Source: Promicromonospora umidemergens
GTDB taxonomy: Bacteria; Actinomycetota; Actinomycetes; Actinomycetales; Cellulomonadaceae
DNA: 64,000 nt
Assembly (NCBI RefSeq): GCF_024171995.1
Contig: NZ_JAMTCT010000003.1
Span: 428,346-492,345, forward strand
Direction: 5' to 3'
The notes under the pieces were generated by a model. The model was given only the letters and a program-made list of their open reading frames with translations, searched no databases and was not told the origin of the DNA. Each line of letters begins with the position of its first letter. Within the stretch, counting starts at the first letter, position 1. The translations under genes and the position numbers were made by a program. Positions 28,033 through 37,284 of the stretch are shown one piece after another.

Positions 28033-28941
28033 GTGACACAACACCACGACCGCTGGGGCCTGCCCCTCGGGATCAGCGCCTTCCTGCTCTGGGGCGCGAT
28101 GCCTCTGTTCTTCCCCCTGCTCGAGCCGGCGGGCGCCATCGAGATCGTCGCCCACCGGGTGGTGTGGAGCCTCGCGTTCTGCCTGATCGCCCTCACCGTC
28201 ATGCGGCAGCTCGGCGCCTTTCGCGATGCCCTGCGCTCGCCGCGCATCCTGGGCACGCTCGCCACGGCGGCGGTCCTGATCGTCGTCAACTGGGTGGTGT
28301 ACGTGTACGCCGTCCTCACCGACCGGGTGCTCGACGCCGCCCTCGGCTACTTCATCAACCCCGTCATCACGGTGCTGCTCGGCGTGCTGATCCTGCGTGA
28401 ACGGCTGCGGCCCGTGCAGTGGCTGGCGGTGGCCTTCGGCGTCGCGTCGGTGGTCGTGCTGTCCACCGGGCTCGGCGGGCTGCCCTGGATCTCGCTGTGC
28501 CTCGCGCTCTCCTTCGGCATGTACGGGCTCGTGAAGAACCGGGTGGGCCGCACCGTCCAGGCACTGCCCGGCCTGGCGGTCGAGACGGTGGTCGCCACCC
28601 CGTTCGCCATCGCCTATCTCGTCTGGCTCGGGAGCTCGGGCACGTTCACCGGGAACGGCGCGGGCCACTCGCTCCTGCTGATGTCGGCGGGGGTGGTGAC
28701 CGCCCTGCCGCTGCTGCTGTTCGGTGCCGCCGCGCGGCGTCTGCCCCTCTCCGTGGTCGGCATGCTGCAGTACCTCACCCCCGCTCTGCAGTTCCTGGTC
28801 GGGCTGCTCGTCTTCGGGGAGCACATGCCGGCCGCGCGCTGGGTGGGGTTCATCCTGATCTGGGTGGCGCTCGTGCTGCTCACCACCGACGGCATCCACC
28901 AGTCCAGGAAGGCTCCACGGGTACGGAGGGAGCGCCCCTAG
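28033..28941 (+). CDS. rarD: EamA family transporter RarD
   Basis: The 302-residue protein has about ten hydrophobic helices and the RarD hallmarks: an N-terminal GISAFLLWGAMPLFF, EIVAHRVVWSL, NWVVYVYAVLTDRVLDAALGYFINPV and, near the end, LSVVGMLQYLTPALQFLVGL. It is a DMT-superfamily exporter of unknown substrate. The GTG at 28033 lacks a clear SD. Its stop overlaps the stop of the convergent acyltransferase gene by 4 bases. Confidence 0.93.
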   Translation: MTQHHDRWGLPLGISAFLLWGAMPLFFPLLEPAGAIEIVAHRVVWSLAFCLIALTVMRQLGAFRDALRSPRILGTLATAAVLIVVNWVVYVYAVLTDRVLDAALGYFINPVITVLLGVLILRERLRPVQWLAVAFGVASVVVLSTGLGGLPWISLCLALSFGMYGLVKNRVGRTVQALPGLAVETVVATPFAIAYLVWLGSSGTFTGNGAGHSLLLMSAGVVTALPLLLFGAAARRLPLSVVGMLQYLTPALQFLVGLLVFGEHMPAARWVGFILIWVALVLLTTDGIHQSRKAPRVRRERP

Positions 28942-30929
28942 CAGCCCTTGAACCGGGCGTCGGCCGCCCAGCCGTCGTCCAGCCACTCCTGCGGGTCCGC
29001 TGGGACGAAGCCGGAGTATCGCGTCGCCAGCTCCCCCAGGAGCCAGCCGGCGAACCGGGCGGCGCCCTGCTGACAGGTGTGGATGCCGTCGGTGCTCCGG
29101 TCCGGCTCGCCGTCGCGCTCCCGCTGGTAGGTGTCGCCCCACACCGCCGAGCTGTCGAGGACCACGGCACGCCCGCCCGAGCCGGCCGCGACCTCCCGCG
29201 CGACGTCGGCCGTCCGGTCGAGCTCGTCCATGTGCGGTGCGTAGAAGTCGTCCGGCCGGATCGGCGGGAAGGGGACGAACACGAGCTCGGCTCCGGCGTC
29301 CGTGGCGGTGCGCACCAGCCGCTCGTAGCCGTCGTGCTGCTGCTGCTCGGTGCCCCAGTCGTAGGTCGTGAGCTGGTAGACGATCACGTCCGGCTCTGCG
29401 GAGGCGATGGCGCCGGGGAGGTCGGCCCAGGTCGACTCGGCCAGCGGTCCGACCACCCCGCCCCCGCCGTCGGCCGCGATGGACTCGAGGGCGAGGCCGC
29501 TGGCCGTCATGGCAGCTTCCAGCGGCAGGGCCTCCCCCGCGGCGATGGAGTCCCCCATGAACAGGACCGTGGACAGCTCAGCGCCGGAGCTGGCGCCGGA
29601 CTCGGAGACCGACCCCACGGCGTCGGCGTCTATCTCGGGCCCGGCCGGCCGGGGCACGACCACCCAGAACAGAGCCAGCGCCACCATGGCCGCGACGAAG
29701 GCCACCAGGCCCGATCGTCCCTTGGCCCACCGGGCACGGAACCGGACGGGGTTCTCGACGAGCACCGTGGACAGGGTCGCCAGCAGGATGGAGACGGCGC
29801 ACACGACCAGGGTGTGGGCCCACCCGGTCAGCCCGAGCCGCTGCTCGGGCAGCAGGAGGAAGACCGGCCAGTGCCACAGGTACAGGCTGTAGGAGACGAG
29901 GCCCAGCGCACGGAGCGGACGCCAGCCGAACGCTCGCGCCGGCAGGCTGCCCGGCGCACGGACGCAGAGCACGACCACCAGGGCGGCGAGCAGCGAGTGC
30001 GCGAACAGCCCGCCCTGGAACAGCCACGGCGACGCCTCGCCGTCGGCCACCCACCAGAGCAGCGCCAGGACCGCGACCAGGAGGGCCAGGACCACGCCGG
30101 CCCGCCTGCCGACCAGCCGCTCCAGCGCGCGCCGCGCCGGTTCGGTCGCCACGAGGGCGCCCAGCATCAGCGAGAAGGCCCGGGTGTCCGTGCCGGTGTA
30201 GACGCGGGTCGTGTCGGCCGGGTCGAACAGCGCCAGCATGAGTACCAGCGAGGCCACCGACACGACGACCGCCGTCCAGGCCACCCAGGTCTCCACCCGC
30301 CGCGACCGACGGGCGACGAGCAGGAGGACCACCGGCCAGACCAGGTAGAACTGCTCCTCGACGGCGATGCTCCACAGGTGCCCGAAGACCCTGCTCGCGC
30401 CGAGTCCCTCCCAGTAGCCGGCCGACTCCCCGAGCAGGTGCCAGTTGACCAGGTTCGCCTGCACCCACGGGCCGTCCGACAGCGCGGACCGCCGGAGATC
30501 GGTGTCGCCGAGCGCCCAGGTGAGCACGGTGACGCCGACCAGCAACGTCACCAGCGCAGGCAGCAGACGGCGGACCCGCCGCCCCCAGAAGGCAGACAGC
30601 GACACCGTGCCGCTGACCCGGATCTCCCGGAGCAGGAGGTCCGTGATCAGGTAGCCGGACAGGGCGAAGAACAGGTCGACGCCGAGAAACCCGCCACCGA
30701 GGTGACCCGCGTGGAACAGCAGGACCCCGAGGATCGCCACCCCGCGCAGCCCGTCCAGCGCCGGCAGGTGTCCCCCGCGCCCGCCGGGACGCCCCACGTC
30801 CCGCCCGGTCCCGTGCCCCGCTTCTCGCCCTGCCTCGCGTTCCGTGCCGGACGGCGCAGCGGGCGCCCCCGCCTCGTTGGCCGGCGCCGGTGCGGCGCCG
30901 TCGGTCAGGAGTTGTCGTGTTCGGTCCAT
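28938..30929 (-). CDS. membrane acyltransferase (OafA/YrhL type) with C-terminal SGNH domain
   Basis: The 663-residue product begins with a disordered Ala/Gly-rich N-terminus and an acyltransferase-3 domain (HLPALDGLRGVAILGVLLFHAG, FFALSGYLITDLLL, GHLWSIAVEEQFYLVWPVVL) of about ten helices. After a linker comes an SGNH hydrolase-like domain with the Ser in LFMGDSIAAGEAL and the terminal DGIHTCQQGA. Such fusions O-acetylate extracellular polysaccharides or peptidoglycan. The start at 30929 is chosen because upstream residues look non-coding; its SD is weak. It is divergent from the two-component genes. Confidence 0.92.
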   Translation of the reverse strand: MDRTRQLLTDGAAPAPANEAGAPAAPSGTEREAGREAGHGTGRDVGRPGGRGGHLPALDGLRGVAILGVLLFHAGHLGGGFLGVDLFFALSGYLITDLLLREIRVSGTVSLSAFWGRRVRRLLPALVTLLVGVTVLTWALGDTDLRRSALSDGPWVQANLVNWHLLGESAGYWEGLGASRVFGHLWSIAVEEQFYLVWPVVLLLVARRSRRVETWVAWTAVVVSVASLVLMLALFDPADTTRVYTGTDTRAFSLMLGALVATEPARRALERLVGRRAGVVLALLVAVLALLWWVADGEASPWLFQGGLFAHSLLAALVVVLCVRAPGSLPARAFGWRPLRALGLVSYSLYLWHWPVFLLLPEQRLGLTGWAHTLVVCAVSILLATLSTVLVENPVRFRARWAKGRSGLVAFVAAMVALALFWVVVPRPAGPEIDADAVGSVSESGASSGAELSTVLFMGDSIAAGEALPLEAAMTASGLALESIAADGGGGVVGPLAESTWADLPGAIASAEPDVIVYQLTTYDWGTEQQQHDGYERLVRTATDAGAELVFVPFPPIRPDDFYAPHMDELDRTADVAREVAAGSGGRAVVLDSSAVWGDTYQRERDGEPDRSTDGIHTCQQGAARFAGWLLGELATRYSGFVPADPQEWLDDGWAADARFKGC

Positions 30930-31041
30930 GCGTCCGACGTTCCCGGTGTGGTGTCGCAACCCGGTCGCCGGGATGTCGCAACCGTGTCGCAGACCTGCCG
31001 TGGGCGTGGCTGGGCGACAGGCCCTCCTCGATACTTGGGCC

Positions 31042-31722
31042 ATGTCCCGCATCCTGTTGATCGAGGACGATCACTCCGTCCGTGTCAGCCTCGCCAAGGC
31101 GCTCGGCAGGTACGGGCACGACGTCGCGGCCGCGCCGACCGGCGAGGAGGGTCTCCGGTTGTTCGTGGAGCACTCCGCCGAGCTCGTCGTGCTCGACCTG
31201 ATGCTGCCGACGATGGACGGCTTCGAGGTGTGCCGCCGGATCCGCGCGGCCGGGATTGTCCCGATAGTGATGCTCACGGCCCGTGGCGACGACATCGACG
31301 TGGTCAGCGGCCTCGAGTCCGGTGCCGACGACTACGTGGTCAAGCCCGTCGAGCCGCGGGTCATCGACGCCCGGATCCGCGCGGTGCTCCGTCGCGGGGC
31401 TCCGGACCGCTCCGGCCGGTCGACGGCGGCCTACGGCGACCTGGTCGTCGACCGGGCCTCGATGACCGTGACCCGGGCCGGGCACGACGTCGCGATGACG
31501 CCGACGGAGCTGCGGCTGCTGCTGGAGCTCTCCGCCTCCCCCGGCCAGGTGCTGAGCCGGCAGCAGCTCCTGGAGTCCGTATGGGAGCACAGCTACCTCG
31601 GCGACTCACGGCTGGTGGACAACGGGGTGCAGCGCCTGCGCGCCAAGATCGAGGCCGACCCAGCGGCTCCCGTGTTCATCCAGACCGTCCGGGGTTTCGG
31701 CTACCGGTTCGGCCCGGTGTAG
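31042..31722 (+). CDS. OmpR/PhoB family response regulator
   Basis: The 226-residue protein has a receiver domain (SRILLIEDDHSVRVSL, phospho-acceptor Asp in LVVLDLMLPTMDG, Lys in DDYVVKPVEP) and a winged-helix effector domain (MTPTELRLLLELSASPGQVLSRQQLLESVW ... IQTVRGFGYRFG). The kinase gene follows 10 bases downstream, and a lipoprotein gene closes the operon. This layout resembles the AfsQ or Cse systems of Streptomyces. Confidence 0.96.
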   Translation: MSRILLIEDDHSVRVSLAKALGRYGHDVAAAPTGEEGLRLFVEHSAELVVLDLMLPTMDGFEVCRRIRAAGIVPIVMLTARGDDIDVVSGLESGADDYVVKPVEPRVIDARIRAVLRRGAPDRSGRSTAAYGDLVVDRASMTVTRAGHDVAMTPTELRLLLELSASPGQVLSRQQLLESVWEHSYLGDSRLVDNGVQRLRAKIEADPAAPVFIQTVRGFGYRFGPV

Positions 31723-31732
31723 GTGGCGGGCC

Positions 31733-33253
31733 ATGCGGAGCGGAGATCTCCCGTCGCGGCGCCGGCGCCCGCCCTGGCGCCCGCCCCGGAGCTGGTGGCC
31801 GCGGAACCTGCGTGCGCGGGTCATCCTGGCGTTCGTGGTGGTGGCGATGGTGGCGGCTACCGCGGCGTCCGCCGCCGGGTACGTCGCCGCCAGGGCCTCG
31901 CTCGTCGACGAGACGCAGCGGCGTGCCGCCGACTCCGTCCGCGGCCAGATCAGCCGGCTGGCCCCTGAGGTGGAGTACCCGCCCGACCAGGAAGCCCTCG
32001 ACCGGCTGCGCACCTCGCTCGGCGAGAACTCGTTGGTCACCTTCGAGGGCCTGACGGCGGCGTCGGGCTGCGCACTGAACCTGATCAGCGACGAGACGCG
32101 GGCCGCCGTCGCGGAGGGCGACCGATTCACCGTGCAACGGGTGGTCGACGCATCCGGCCCCAAGCTGGTGCTCGCCACGCCGATCCTGCTCACGGACGTC
32201 GACGGCAGGCAGCGTGACTCCGGCGTCGAGGTCTACGTGGTGCAGGACCTGGCCCCCACGCAGGCCCAGCTCGACCGGTGGACCCGCATCGTCGTCCTGA
32301 CGATCGCCGGCGCGCTGCCGCTCGCCGTCGTGCTCGCCCTCCTGGTCTCCCGCAGCGTGCTGCGCCCGATCCAGCGGCTCGGGCACAGCGCGAACCAGCT
32401 GGCGGCGGGGAACCTCAGCATCCGGCTCACACCGTCCGGGCGGGACGAGCTGGCCGACCTGGCGACCACGTTCAACCGGACGGCGGCCGCGCTGGAACGC
32501 TCCGTCGGCGAGCTGCGCCACCGGGAGGCCGAGGCCCGGCGTTTCGTCGCCGACGTCTCCCACGAGCTGCGGACCCCGATCATGGCGCTGACCTCCATCA
32601 TGGAGATGGTCGAGGCCGACGCGCGGGACCGGTCGCCGGACGACCGGGAGCTGGCGACGATGGCGGTCGACCGGACCCGGAAGCTGGCCCGGCTCGCCGA
32701 AGACCTGCTGGAGCTCTCCCGCCTCGACGCCGGTGCCGTAGCGCTCCGCCGGGAGCTGGTCGACGTCGCCCACGTCGTCGCCGACACCGTCCGCACCCGG
32801 GGGTGGGACGACGACGTCGACCTCGTGCCGACGGAGCCGGTGCTCGCTCAGGTCGACGTACGCCGGCTGGACATCTCGGTCGCCAACCTCGTGGGCAACG
32901 CGCTACGGCACGGCCGCCCTCCGGTGGTGGTCGAGGTGCGGACCGAGGCGGACGACGTTCTCGTGGTCGTGACCGATCACGGCCCAGGGCTGCCCGACGA
33001 CGTCGACGCCGATCAGCTCTTCGCGCGCTTCTTCAAGGCGGACTCGGCCCGGGCGGCGTCGGACGGCAGCGGGCTCGGCCTGTCGATCACGCTGGTCAAC
33101 GCCCAGCTGCACGGCGGCACCGTTTCCGCCCGCACCAGCGAGGAAGCCGGAGCCCAGTTCGTCCTCAGGCTGCCACGGCACCTCGAGACGGAACCAGGAC
33201 CGGACGACGGGCGGCGCGGACGCCAGGACGGGGAGACCGATGAGCAGGCGTAG
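31733..33253 (+). CDS. HAMP-domain sensor histidine kinase
   Basis: The 506-residue kinase has a basic N-terminus, a first transmembrane helix (VILAFVVVAMVAATAASAAGYVA), an extracellular sensor of about 130 residues and a second helix (VVLTIAGALPLAVVLALLVS). A HAMP domain (RPIQRLGHSANQLAAGN), a HisKA with DVSHELRTP and an HATPase_c (VGNALRHGRP, TDHGPGLPD, GSGLGLSI) follow. It should signal to the upstream regulator. Its 3' end overlaps the lipoprotein gene by 14 bases. Confidence 0.95.
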   Translation: MRSGDLPSRRRRPPWRPPRSWWPRNLRARVILAFVVVAMVAATAASAAGYVAARASLVDETQRRAADSVRGQISRLAPEVEYPPDQEALDRLRTSLGENSLVTFEGLTAASGCALNLISDETRAAVAEGDRFTVQRVVDASGPKLVLATPILLTDVDGRQRDSGVEVYVVQDLAPTQAQLDRWTRIVVLTIAGALPLAVVLALLVSRSVLRPIQRLGHSANQLAAGNLSIRLTPSGRDELADLATTFNRTAAALERSVGELRHREAEARRFVADVSHELRTPIMALTSIMEMVEADARDRSPDDRELATMAVDRTRKLARLAEDLLELSRLDAGAVALRRELVDVAHVVADTVRTRGWDDDVDLVPTEPVLAQVDVRRLDISVANLVGNALRHGRPPVVVEVRTEADDVLVVVTDHGPGLPDDVDADQLFARFFKADSARAASDGSGLGLSITLVNAQLHGGTVSARTSEEAGAQFVLRLPRHLETEPGPDDGRRGRQDGETDEQA

Positions 33254-33737
33254 GGCAGTCCGTGGCGTCGTAGCGGCCGTCGTCCTGGCCGCCGCGCTGC
33301 TGACCAGTGGCTGCGGCGTGGGACCGAGCGGCGTCGAGGACGGTGGCGAGGCACCCACCGGTCTGGCGGAGGGCCCGACGCTCTACTTCGTCGACGCCGA
33401 CGGCGGGCTCCAGCCCGATGTGCGAGGCACCGGCCGCCTGGGCACCGTGCACGGGGCCGTCCAGCTGCTGATGGCCGACGCGCACCCCACGACGGACGGC
33501 CTGCACAGCGAGATCCCGCCGACCGGCACCCGGACGATCGTCGAGGATGCCTGGGACTACGTGACGATCTACCTGCCGCTGCGCGGCGCGGAGATCAGCC
33601 CCGCCGGCGTCGACCAGATCATCTGCACGGCGGCCGCCGTCGTCGCGGCCTCGGGCCGGGACGTCGCCGACGTCGCGATATCGGTCCGGCCGACCCACGG
33701 CGCCGTCGTCACGCGCCCGTGCCCGGCGCTCGGCTGA
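33240..33737 (+). CDS. lipoprotein, GerMN-like, linked to the two-component system
   Basis: The 165-residue product has a lipoprotein signal with lipobox LTSGCG (Cys near residue 25). Its later part (GAVQLLMADAHPTT, then IYLPLRGAEISPAGVDQII) reads like a GerMN domain. It begins within the kinase 3' end after GGGGAGACC, so it is coexpressed with the kinase. By analogy with CseA or AfsQ3 it may modulate sensing at the membrane surface; this is inference. Confidence 0.8.
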   Translation: MSRRRAVRGVVAAVVLAAALLTSGCGVGPSGVEDGGEAPTGLAEGPTLYFVDADGGLQPDVRGTGRLGTVHGAVQLLMADAHPTTDGLHSEIPPTGTRTIVEDAWDYVTIYLPLRGAEISPAGVDQIICTAAAVVAASGRDVADVAISVRPTHGAVVTRPCPALG

Positions 33738-33779
33738 GGCCCCGGCCCCGGCCCCGGTGACGGCGGTCGGGCCGTGTGG

Positions 33780-34652
33780 TCAGACAGGCGCTTCCGCGAG
33801 GGCCCTGGCCAGCTCCTCGGCCACGCCGTCGGCGTCATGGTGCCCGACGACGGCGTCCGCGCAGGCCAGCACGTCACGGTGGGAGTTGGCCACGGCGATG
33901 CCCCGGCCCGCCCAGGTGAGCATGGGCAGGTCGTTGGGCATGTCGCCGAACGCCCAGACGTCGGAGGCGTCGACGCCGAGCCGCGTGCACCAGCGGGCCA
34001 GCGCGGCGGCCTTGTCGACGCCGAGCGGCATGAGCTCGGCCAGACCGATGGCGCCCGAGTACGCGAGCTGGGCATGCTGCCCGACGGCGGCGCGCACGGC
34101 GATGAAGAACTGCTCCTGCGCGAGCCGGATCTCCTCGGGCGGGTCGACGAACACCCCTGGCGGCGGGATGCGCGCCGGGTCGAGCGCGAGGATCTTCGAC
34201 ACCGGGCCGCGAGCGCCGGCCAGGCCGAGGGTCTCCTCGACGGGCACGGACCAGAGCCCCGGGTCCAGCGCCGGCTCCCGGTTCGGGTAGGTCGGGTCGA
34301 ACACGACGCCGTCGGGCCGCTCGAAAGCGAGTGCGGCGTGCGGCAGCGCGGCGCGGATCCCGGTCACGGTGGCGCGCACGGCGGAGTCGTCGAACCCGCA
34401 GGTGTCGAGCGTCTCGCCGGTGGCCAGGTCGAGCACGCAGGCCCCGCCGATGCAGATGACGCGCCCGTGGCCGCCGACGGCGTCCGCGAGGTGGGTCAGC
34501 CAGCGCGGTGGGCGGGCGGTCACGAAGACCACCTCGACGCCCGCGGCGTCCAGGTCCGCGAGGACCTGCCGGGTGCGGTCGGAGACCTTGCCGCGGCTGT
34601 CGAGCAGCGTGCCGTCGAGGTCGGTGGCGACCACGCGCGGCAGGCCGGTCAT
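33780..34652 (-). CDS. HAD family hydrolase (Cof-type)
   Basis: The 290-residue protein has HAD motif I VVATDLDGTLLDS, motif II FVTARPPRW, motif III region LGVDKAAALARWCTRLG and motif IV AFGDMPNDLPML, with a C2-type cap between. These phosphatases act on sugar phosphates or flavin/PLP phosphates; the substrate is not apparent. Its ATG overlaps the VapC stop (ATGA), so it may be cotranscribed with the toxin-antitoxin pair. Confidence 0.93.
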   Translation of the reverse strand: MTGLPRVVATDLDGTLLDSRGKVSDRTRQVLADLDAAGVEVVFVTARPPRWLTHLADAVGGHGRVICIGGACVLDLATGETLDTCGFDDSAVRATVTGIRAALPHAALAFERPDGVVFDPTYPNREPALDPGLWSVPVEETLGLAGARGPVSKILALDPARIPPPGVFVDPPEEIRLAQEQFFIAVRAAVGQHAQLAYSGAIGLAELMPLGVDKAAALARWCTRLGVDASDVWAFGDMPNDLPMLTWAGRGIAVANSHRDVLACADAVVGHHDADGVAEELARALAEAPV

Positions 34653-35071
34653 GGCTGCGTCCAGGGGTTGATGAGGTGGACGCTCATCGGCTCGAAGTCA
34701 GCCACGTTGCGAGTCACGAGGGTCAGACCGTGCACCTTTGCGGTCGCCGCGATCAGCGCGTCGTGGGCAGGGCGCCGGTCCGGCACGTGAAGCCGCGCAG
34801 CGGCATCCGCCACGGCCTGGTCGATGTCCAGGATGCGCCCCGAGTAGCCGGGCAACACACTTTTCTCCAGCCAGACATCCAGAACCTCGGCTTGGTGCGG
34901 ATCGTGCCGGCGCTTCGACTCGATACCGGACCGCAGCTCCAGCACTGTGATGACAGAGAGCGAGGTGTCCGACGGAGACAGCCGCCCAGCCCAGTCGTTG
35001 AACTGCTCTGTCCGCCGTTCGGCCGGCTTCCGGAGCTCGGACACGATGTTGGTGTCCAGGAGGAACTTCAC
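34649..35071 (-). CDS. PIN-domain ribonuclease toxin (VapC-type)
   Basis: The 140-residue protein begins MKFLLDTNIVSELRK and keeps the acidic PIN residues Asp6, Glu45 (VLELRSG), Asp104 (PAHDALIAATA) and Asp125 (VTRNVADFE). All are needed for Mg-dependent RNA cleavage, so it looks functional. The GTG start overlaps the antitoxin stop by 4 bases. It belongs to a VapBC/FitAB-type toxin-antitoxin pair. Confidence 0.95.
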   Translation of the reverse strand: MKFLLDTNIVSELRKPAERRTEQFNDWAGRLSPSDTSLSVITVLELRSGIESKRRHDPHQAEVLDVWLEKSVLPGYSGRILDIDQAVADAAARLHVPDRRPAHDALIAATAKVHGLTLVTRNVADFEPMSVHLINPWTQP

Positions 35072-35307
35072 CAGTCGATCTCCCGCGTCGAGCCCTCGGG
35101 ACGCACCGGCTCCAGCTCGATCTCATCGGGTACCACGAATGCCTCCCCCAGGCTGGTGTCCGTTCCGGTGAGCCGCTCATAGTCGGCAAAGGTCAGGAGC
35201 ACGTGAGACGGGCGACCGTGGTCGGTGATCACAACCGGGCCACGGGCAGCGGCCCTCTTGACCGCACTGACATCGTGATTCAACTCGCGAGACGTGACGA
35301 TGCTCAT
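35068..35307 (-). CDS. Phd/YefM-type antitoxin
   Basis: The start at the ATG 35307 is preferred because GGAGG precedes it by 8 bases; a GTG at 35316 would lie inside the SD. The 79-residue protein begins MSIVTSRELNHDVSAVKRAA and has the Phd/YefM pattern PVVITDHGRPSHVLLTFADYERL. The acidic C-terminus (PDEIELEPVRPEGS) would wrap the toxin. A perfect palindrome 16 bases upstream is its probable autoregulatory operator. Confidence 0.94.
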   Translation of the reverse strand: MSIVTSRELNHDVSAVKRAAARGPVVITDHGRPSHVLLTFADYERLTGTDTSLGEAFVVPDEIELEPVRPEGSTREIDW

Positions 35308-35322
35308 CTCGACCACCTCCGG

Positions 35323-35342
35323 GTGTAGGTACGTACCTACAC
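35323..35342. promoter_or_regulatory. 20-bp perfect palindrome, probable antitoxin operator
   Basis: GTGTAGGTACGTACCTACAC is an uninterrupted palindrome 16 bases before the antitoxin start, immediately upstream of its SD. Phd/YefM antitoxins, alone or with toxin, repress from such sites. Confidence 0.8.
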
Positions 35343-35455
35343 CTTACGCGGTGCCCGACGCGACGTACAGGGCCCAGCCGTTCGCCCACCACCGCCGACG
35401 TCCCGCCGGCCCCTGCAGACCGCTCTTCGGTGAGCCGGACAGCGTTTCCGGACGG

Positions 35456-36619
35456 TCACGCACCCAGCTCGGCCACGGACCGGCCCTTCGGGAAGAGCGA
35501 GCCGACCAGGATCCGGTCGAGGCCGGGCAGCTTCATCGCCCGGAAGCCCCAGCGGCGCAGCAGGAGAGTGGCCGTCCTGGTCGGCACGAACCACTCGGTG
35601 ACCCGGTCCCGGGCCGCCCGCTGGACCCCGGTGACGACCGGGCGCCAGCGCCGCTCGTAGTCGGCCAGCCCACCGGGCACCGACGAAGCGGCCTGGACTC
35701 GTTCGGCCAGCAGGTAGGCACCCGCGACACCGAGGGACGCGCCCTGACCGGCGACGAGCGAGACCGCGTGGGCTGCGTCCCCGACGAGACCCACCCGCCC
35801 GTCGGCCCACCTCGGCGTGACGGTCTGGGCCACCTGGTCGTAGTAGATCTCGTCGGACGGCGGGCACTGCGCCAGGGCGCGCTCGGCCAGCTCACCCATA
35901 CCGGCGAACGTGCGGCGCATCGAATCGCGCGGATCTTCGGGCAGCGCCGGGTCCTCGGTACGGGACACGGTGAAGATCGCGACGCGGCCGCCGTCGAGCC
36001 CGTAGAAGCCGATCTGGCGGTTGAGCGTCTCTGTGAGCACGAACCTGCCGCGGACCTGCTCGAACACCTCGTCGTCGGTGAACACGAACGCACCGGTCTG
36101 CATGCCGAGGTAGCGCAGGTCGTCGCGTTCCGGGCCGAAGACCAGCGAACGGATGCCGGAGTGGACGCCATCGGCCCCCACGATCAGGTCGGCGTCGAGC
36201 GTCGTGCCGTCGGAGAGCTCGACGGCGTCGTCGGTGATCCGGTGGACGGTGGTGCCGTAGCGCAGATCGACAGCACCGACGACCGACTCGCGCAGCAGCC
36301 GCTCGAGCTCGGGCCGCATGATGCTGACGACCTTGCCGTCGACCGCCTTGGCGAAGAGGGAGTAGTCGACGCTCACGGTCTTGCGCCCGCGGTCGTCGAT
36401 ATAGCTGAACTCCTCGACCGGGCTCGCGAGCTCACGCAACCTCGGCTCCAGCCCCATCGCGGTGGCGGCGTCGAACCCTGGACCGAAGAAGTCGACCATG
36501 TACCCCTGGGCGCGCGGCCCGGGTGCGCGGTCGACGACGTGCACATCCCAGTCATGGTGGTGCAGGCGGTTGGCCAGGGCCAGTCCGGCGATGCCTGCGC
36601 CGCTGATCACAGCTCTCAT
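35456..36619 (-). CDS. FAD-dependent monooxygenase
   Basis: The 387-residue flavoprotein has the Rossmann motif VISGAGIAGLALANRL, the DG motif LIVGADGVHSGIRSLVFG and the second FAD motif GRVGLVGDAAHAVSLVAGQGASLG, i.e. a PHBH/TetX-like aromatic or antibiotic hydroxylase. The ATG at 36619 overlaps the stop of the TetR gene (ATGA). The open frame upstream to 37798 is a shadow of other genes. The regulator probably controls it through a palindrome before the TetR start. Confidence 0.94.
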   Translation of the reverse strand: MRAVISGAGIAGLALANRLHHHDWDVHVVDRAPGPRAQGYMVDFFGPGFDAATAMGLEPRLRELASPVEEFSYIDDRGRKTVSVDYSLFAKAVDGKVVSIMRPELERLLRESVVGAVDLRYGTTVHRITDDAVELSDGTTLDADLIVGADGVHSGIRSLVFGPERDDLRYLGMQTGAFVFTDDEVFEQVRGRFVLTETLNRQIGFYGLDGGRVAIFTVSRTEDPALPEDPRDSMRRTFAGMGELAERALAQCPPSDEIYYDQVAQTVTPRWADGRVGLVGDAAHAVSLVAGQGASLGVAGAYLLAERVQAASSVPGGLADYERRWRPVVTGVQRAARDRVTEWFVPTRTATLLLRRWGFRAMKLPGLDRILVGSLFPKGRSVAELGA

Positions 36620-37212
36620 CGTTGCGCTCCGTTCGGTTCTGTGGTCCCTGTGCCGGCGAGCGTGCGCAGGATGGGCGCGATCCGGGGGCCGGACAGCTCC
36701 GGGTCGAGACCCTTGTGCAGGATGAACCCGTCGAAGGCGGCCATGATCACGCTCGCGGCCTCGTCCGCCGAGGGGTGACCCGCGTCGGCGAGAGACGTCG
36801 CGAGGGTGGTGCGGAAGCGGATCATGATCGCGCTCATCTGGTCGCGCAGCTCGGTGTCCCGGGTGGCGGCGAGGTAGCCCTCGATGAAGAGCAGGGACGC
36901 GGGGTCCGTGCCGTCGTACTGGTCGTGCTCGAGGAGCATGGCCTCGACGCCGTCGGCCGGGTTCGCGGCTCCGGTGAGCAGAGCCGCGGTGCCGTCGAGC
37001 ATGCCGCTCATCGCCTCGAGAGTGGCCTGGCGCAGCAGCGCCTGGAGCGACTCGAAGTGATAGTGCACCAGCCCGTAGCGCACCCCGGCCCGCTCGGCCA
37101 GCACGCGGGTGCTCACCCCGCCCCAGCCGACCTCGCTGATGAGCTCCCGCGCCGCCTGCAAGAGGCGCGCGCGCACGTCCCTGCCGCGTTCGGTATTGGT
37201 CTGACCGGACAC
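36616..37212 (-). CDS. TetR family regulator of the monooxygenase gene
   Basis: From the GTG at 37212, preceded by AAGGAG, the product is 198 residues. The N-terminal HTH is RARLLQAARELISEVGWGG ... VLAERAGVRYGLVHYHFES. The C-terminal ligand domain is unassigned. It lies just upstream of and overlaps the monooxygenase gene, and a 29-bp dyad (37225-37253) lies before its own start, so autorepression of the pair is likely. Confidence 0.93.
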   Translation of the reverse strand: MSGQTNTERGRDVRARLLQAARELISEVGWGGVSTRVLAERAGVRYGLVHYHFESLQALLRQATLEAMSGMLDGTAALLTGAANPADGVEAMLLEHDQYDGTDPASLLFIEGYLAATRDTELRDQMSAIMIRFRTTLATSLADAGHPSADEAASVIMAAFDGFILHKGLDPELSGPRIAPILRTLAGTGTTEPNGAQR

Positions 37213-37224
37213 CCGGCACGCTCC

Positions 37225-37253
37225 TTGGTCGATCGTCTTGTACGACTGACCAA
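37225..37253. promoter_or_regulatory. 29-bp inverted repeat, probable TetR operator
   Basis: TTGGTCGATCGT-CTTGT-ACGACTGACCAA: 12-base arms with two mismatched pairs around a 5-base centre, 12 bases upstream of the TetR start and overlapping its SD region. Confidence 0.75.
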
Positions 37254-37284
37254 ACATATCCATCACGTGCGACGATGTCCAGGA

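Noticed and set aside
28419..32054. 1211-residue plus-strand open frame
   Set aside because: Composition is Arg/Gly/Pro-rich nonsense and it runs opposite to the acyltransferase gene and across the two-component genes in a wrong frame.
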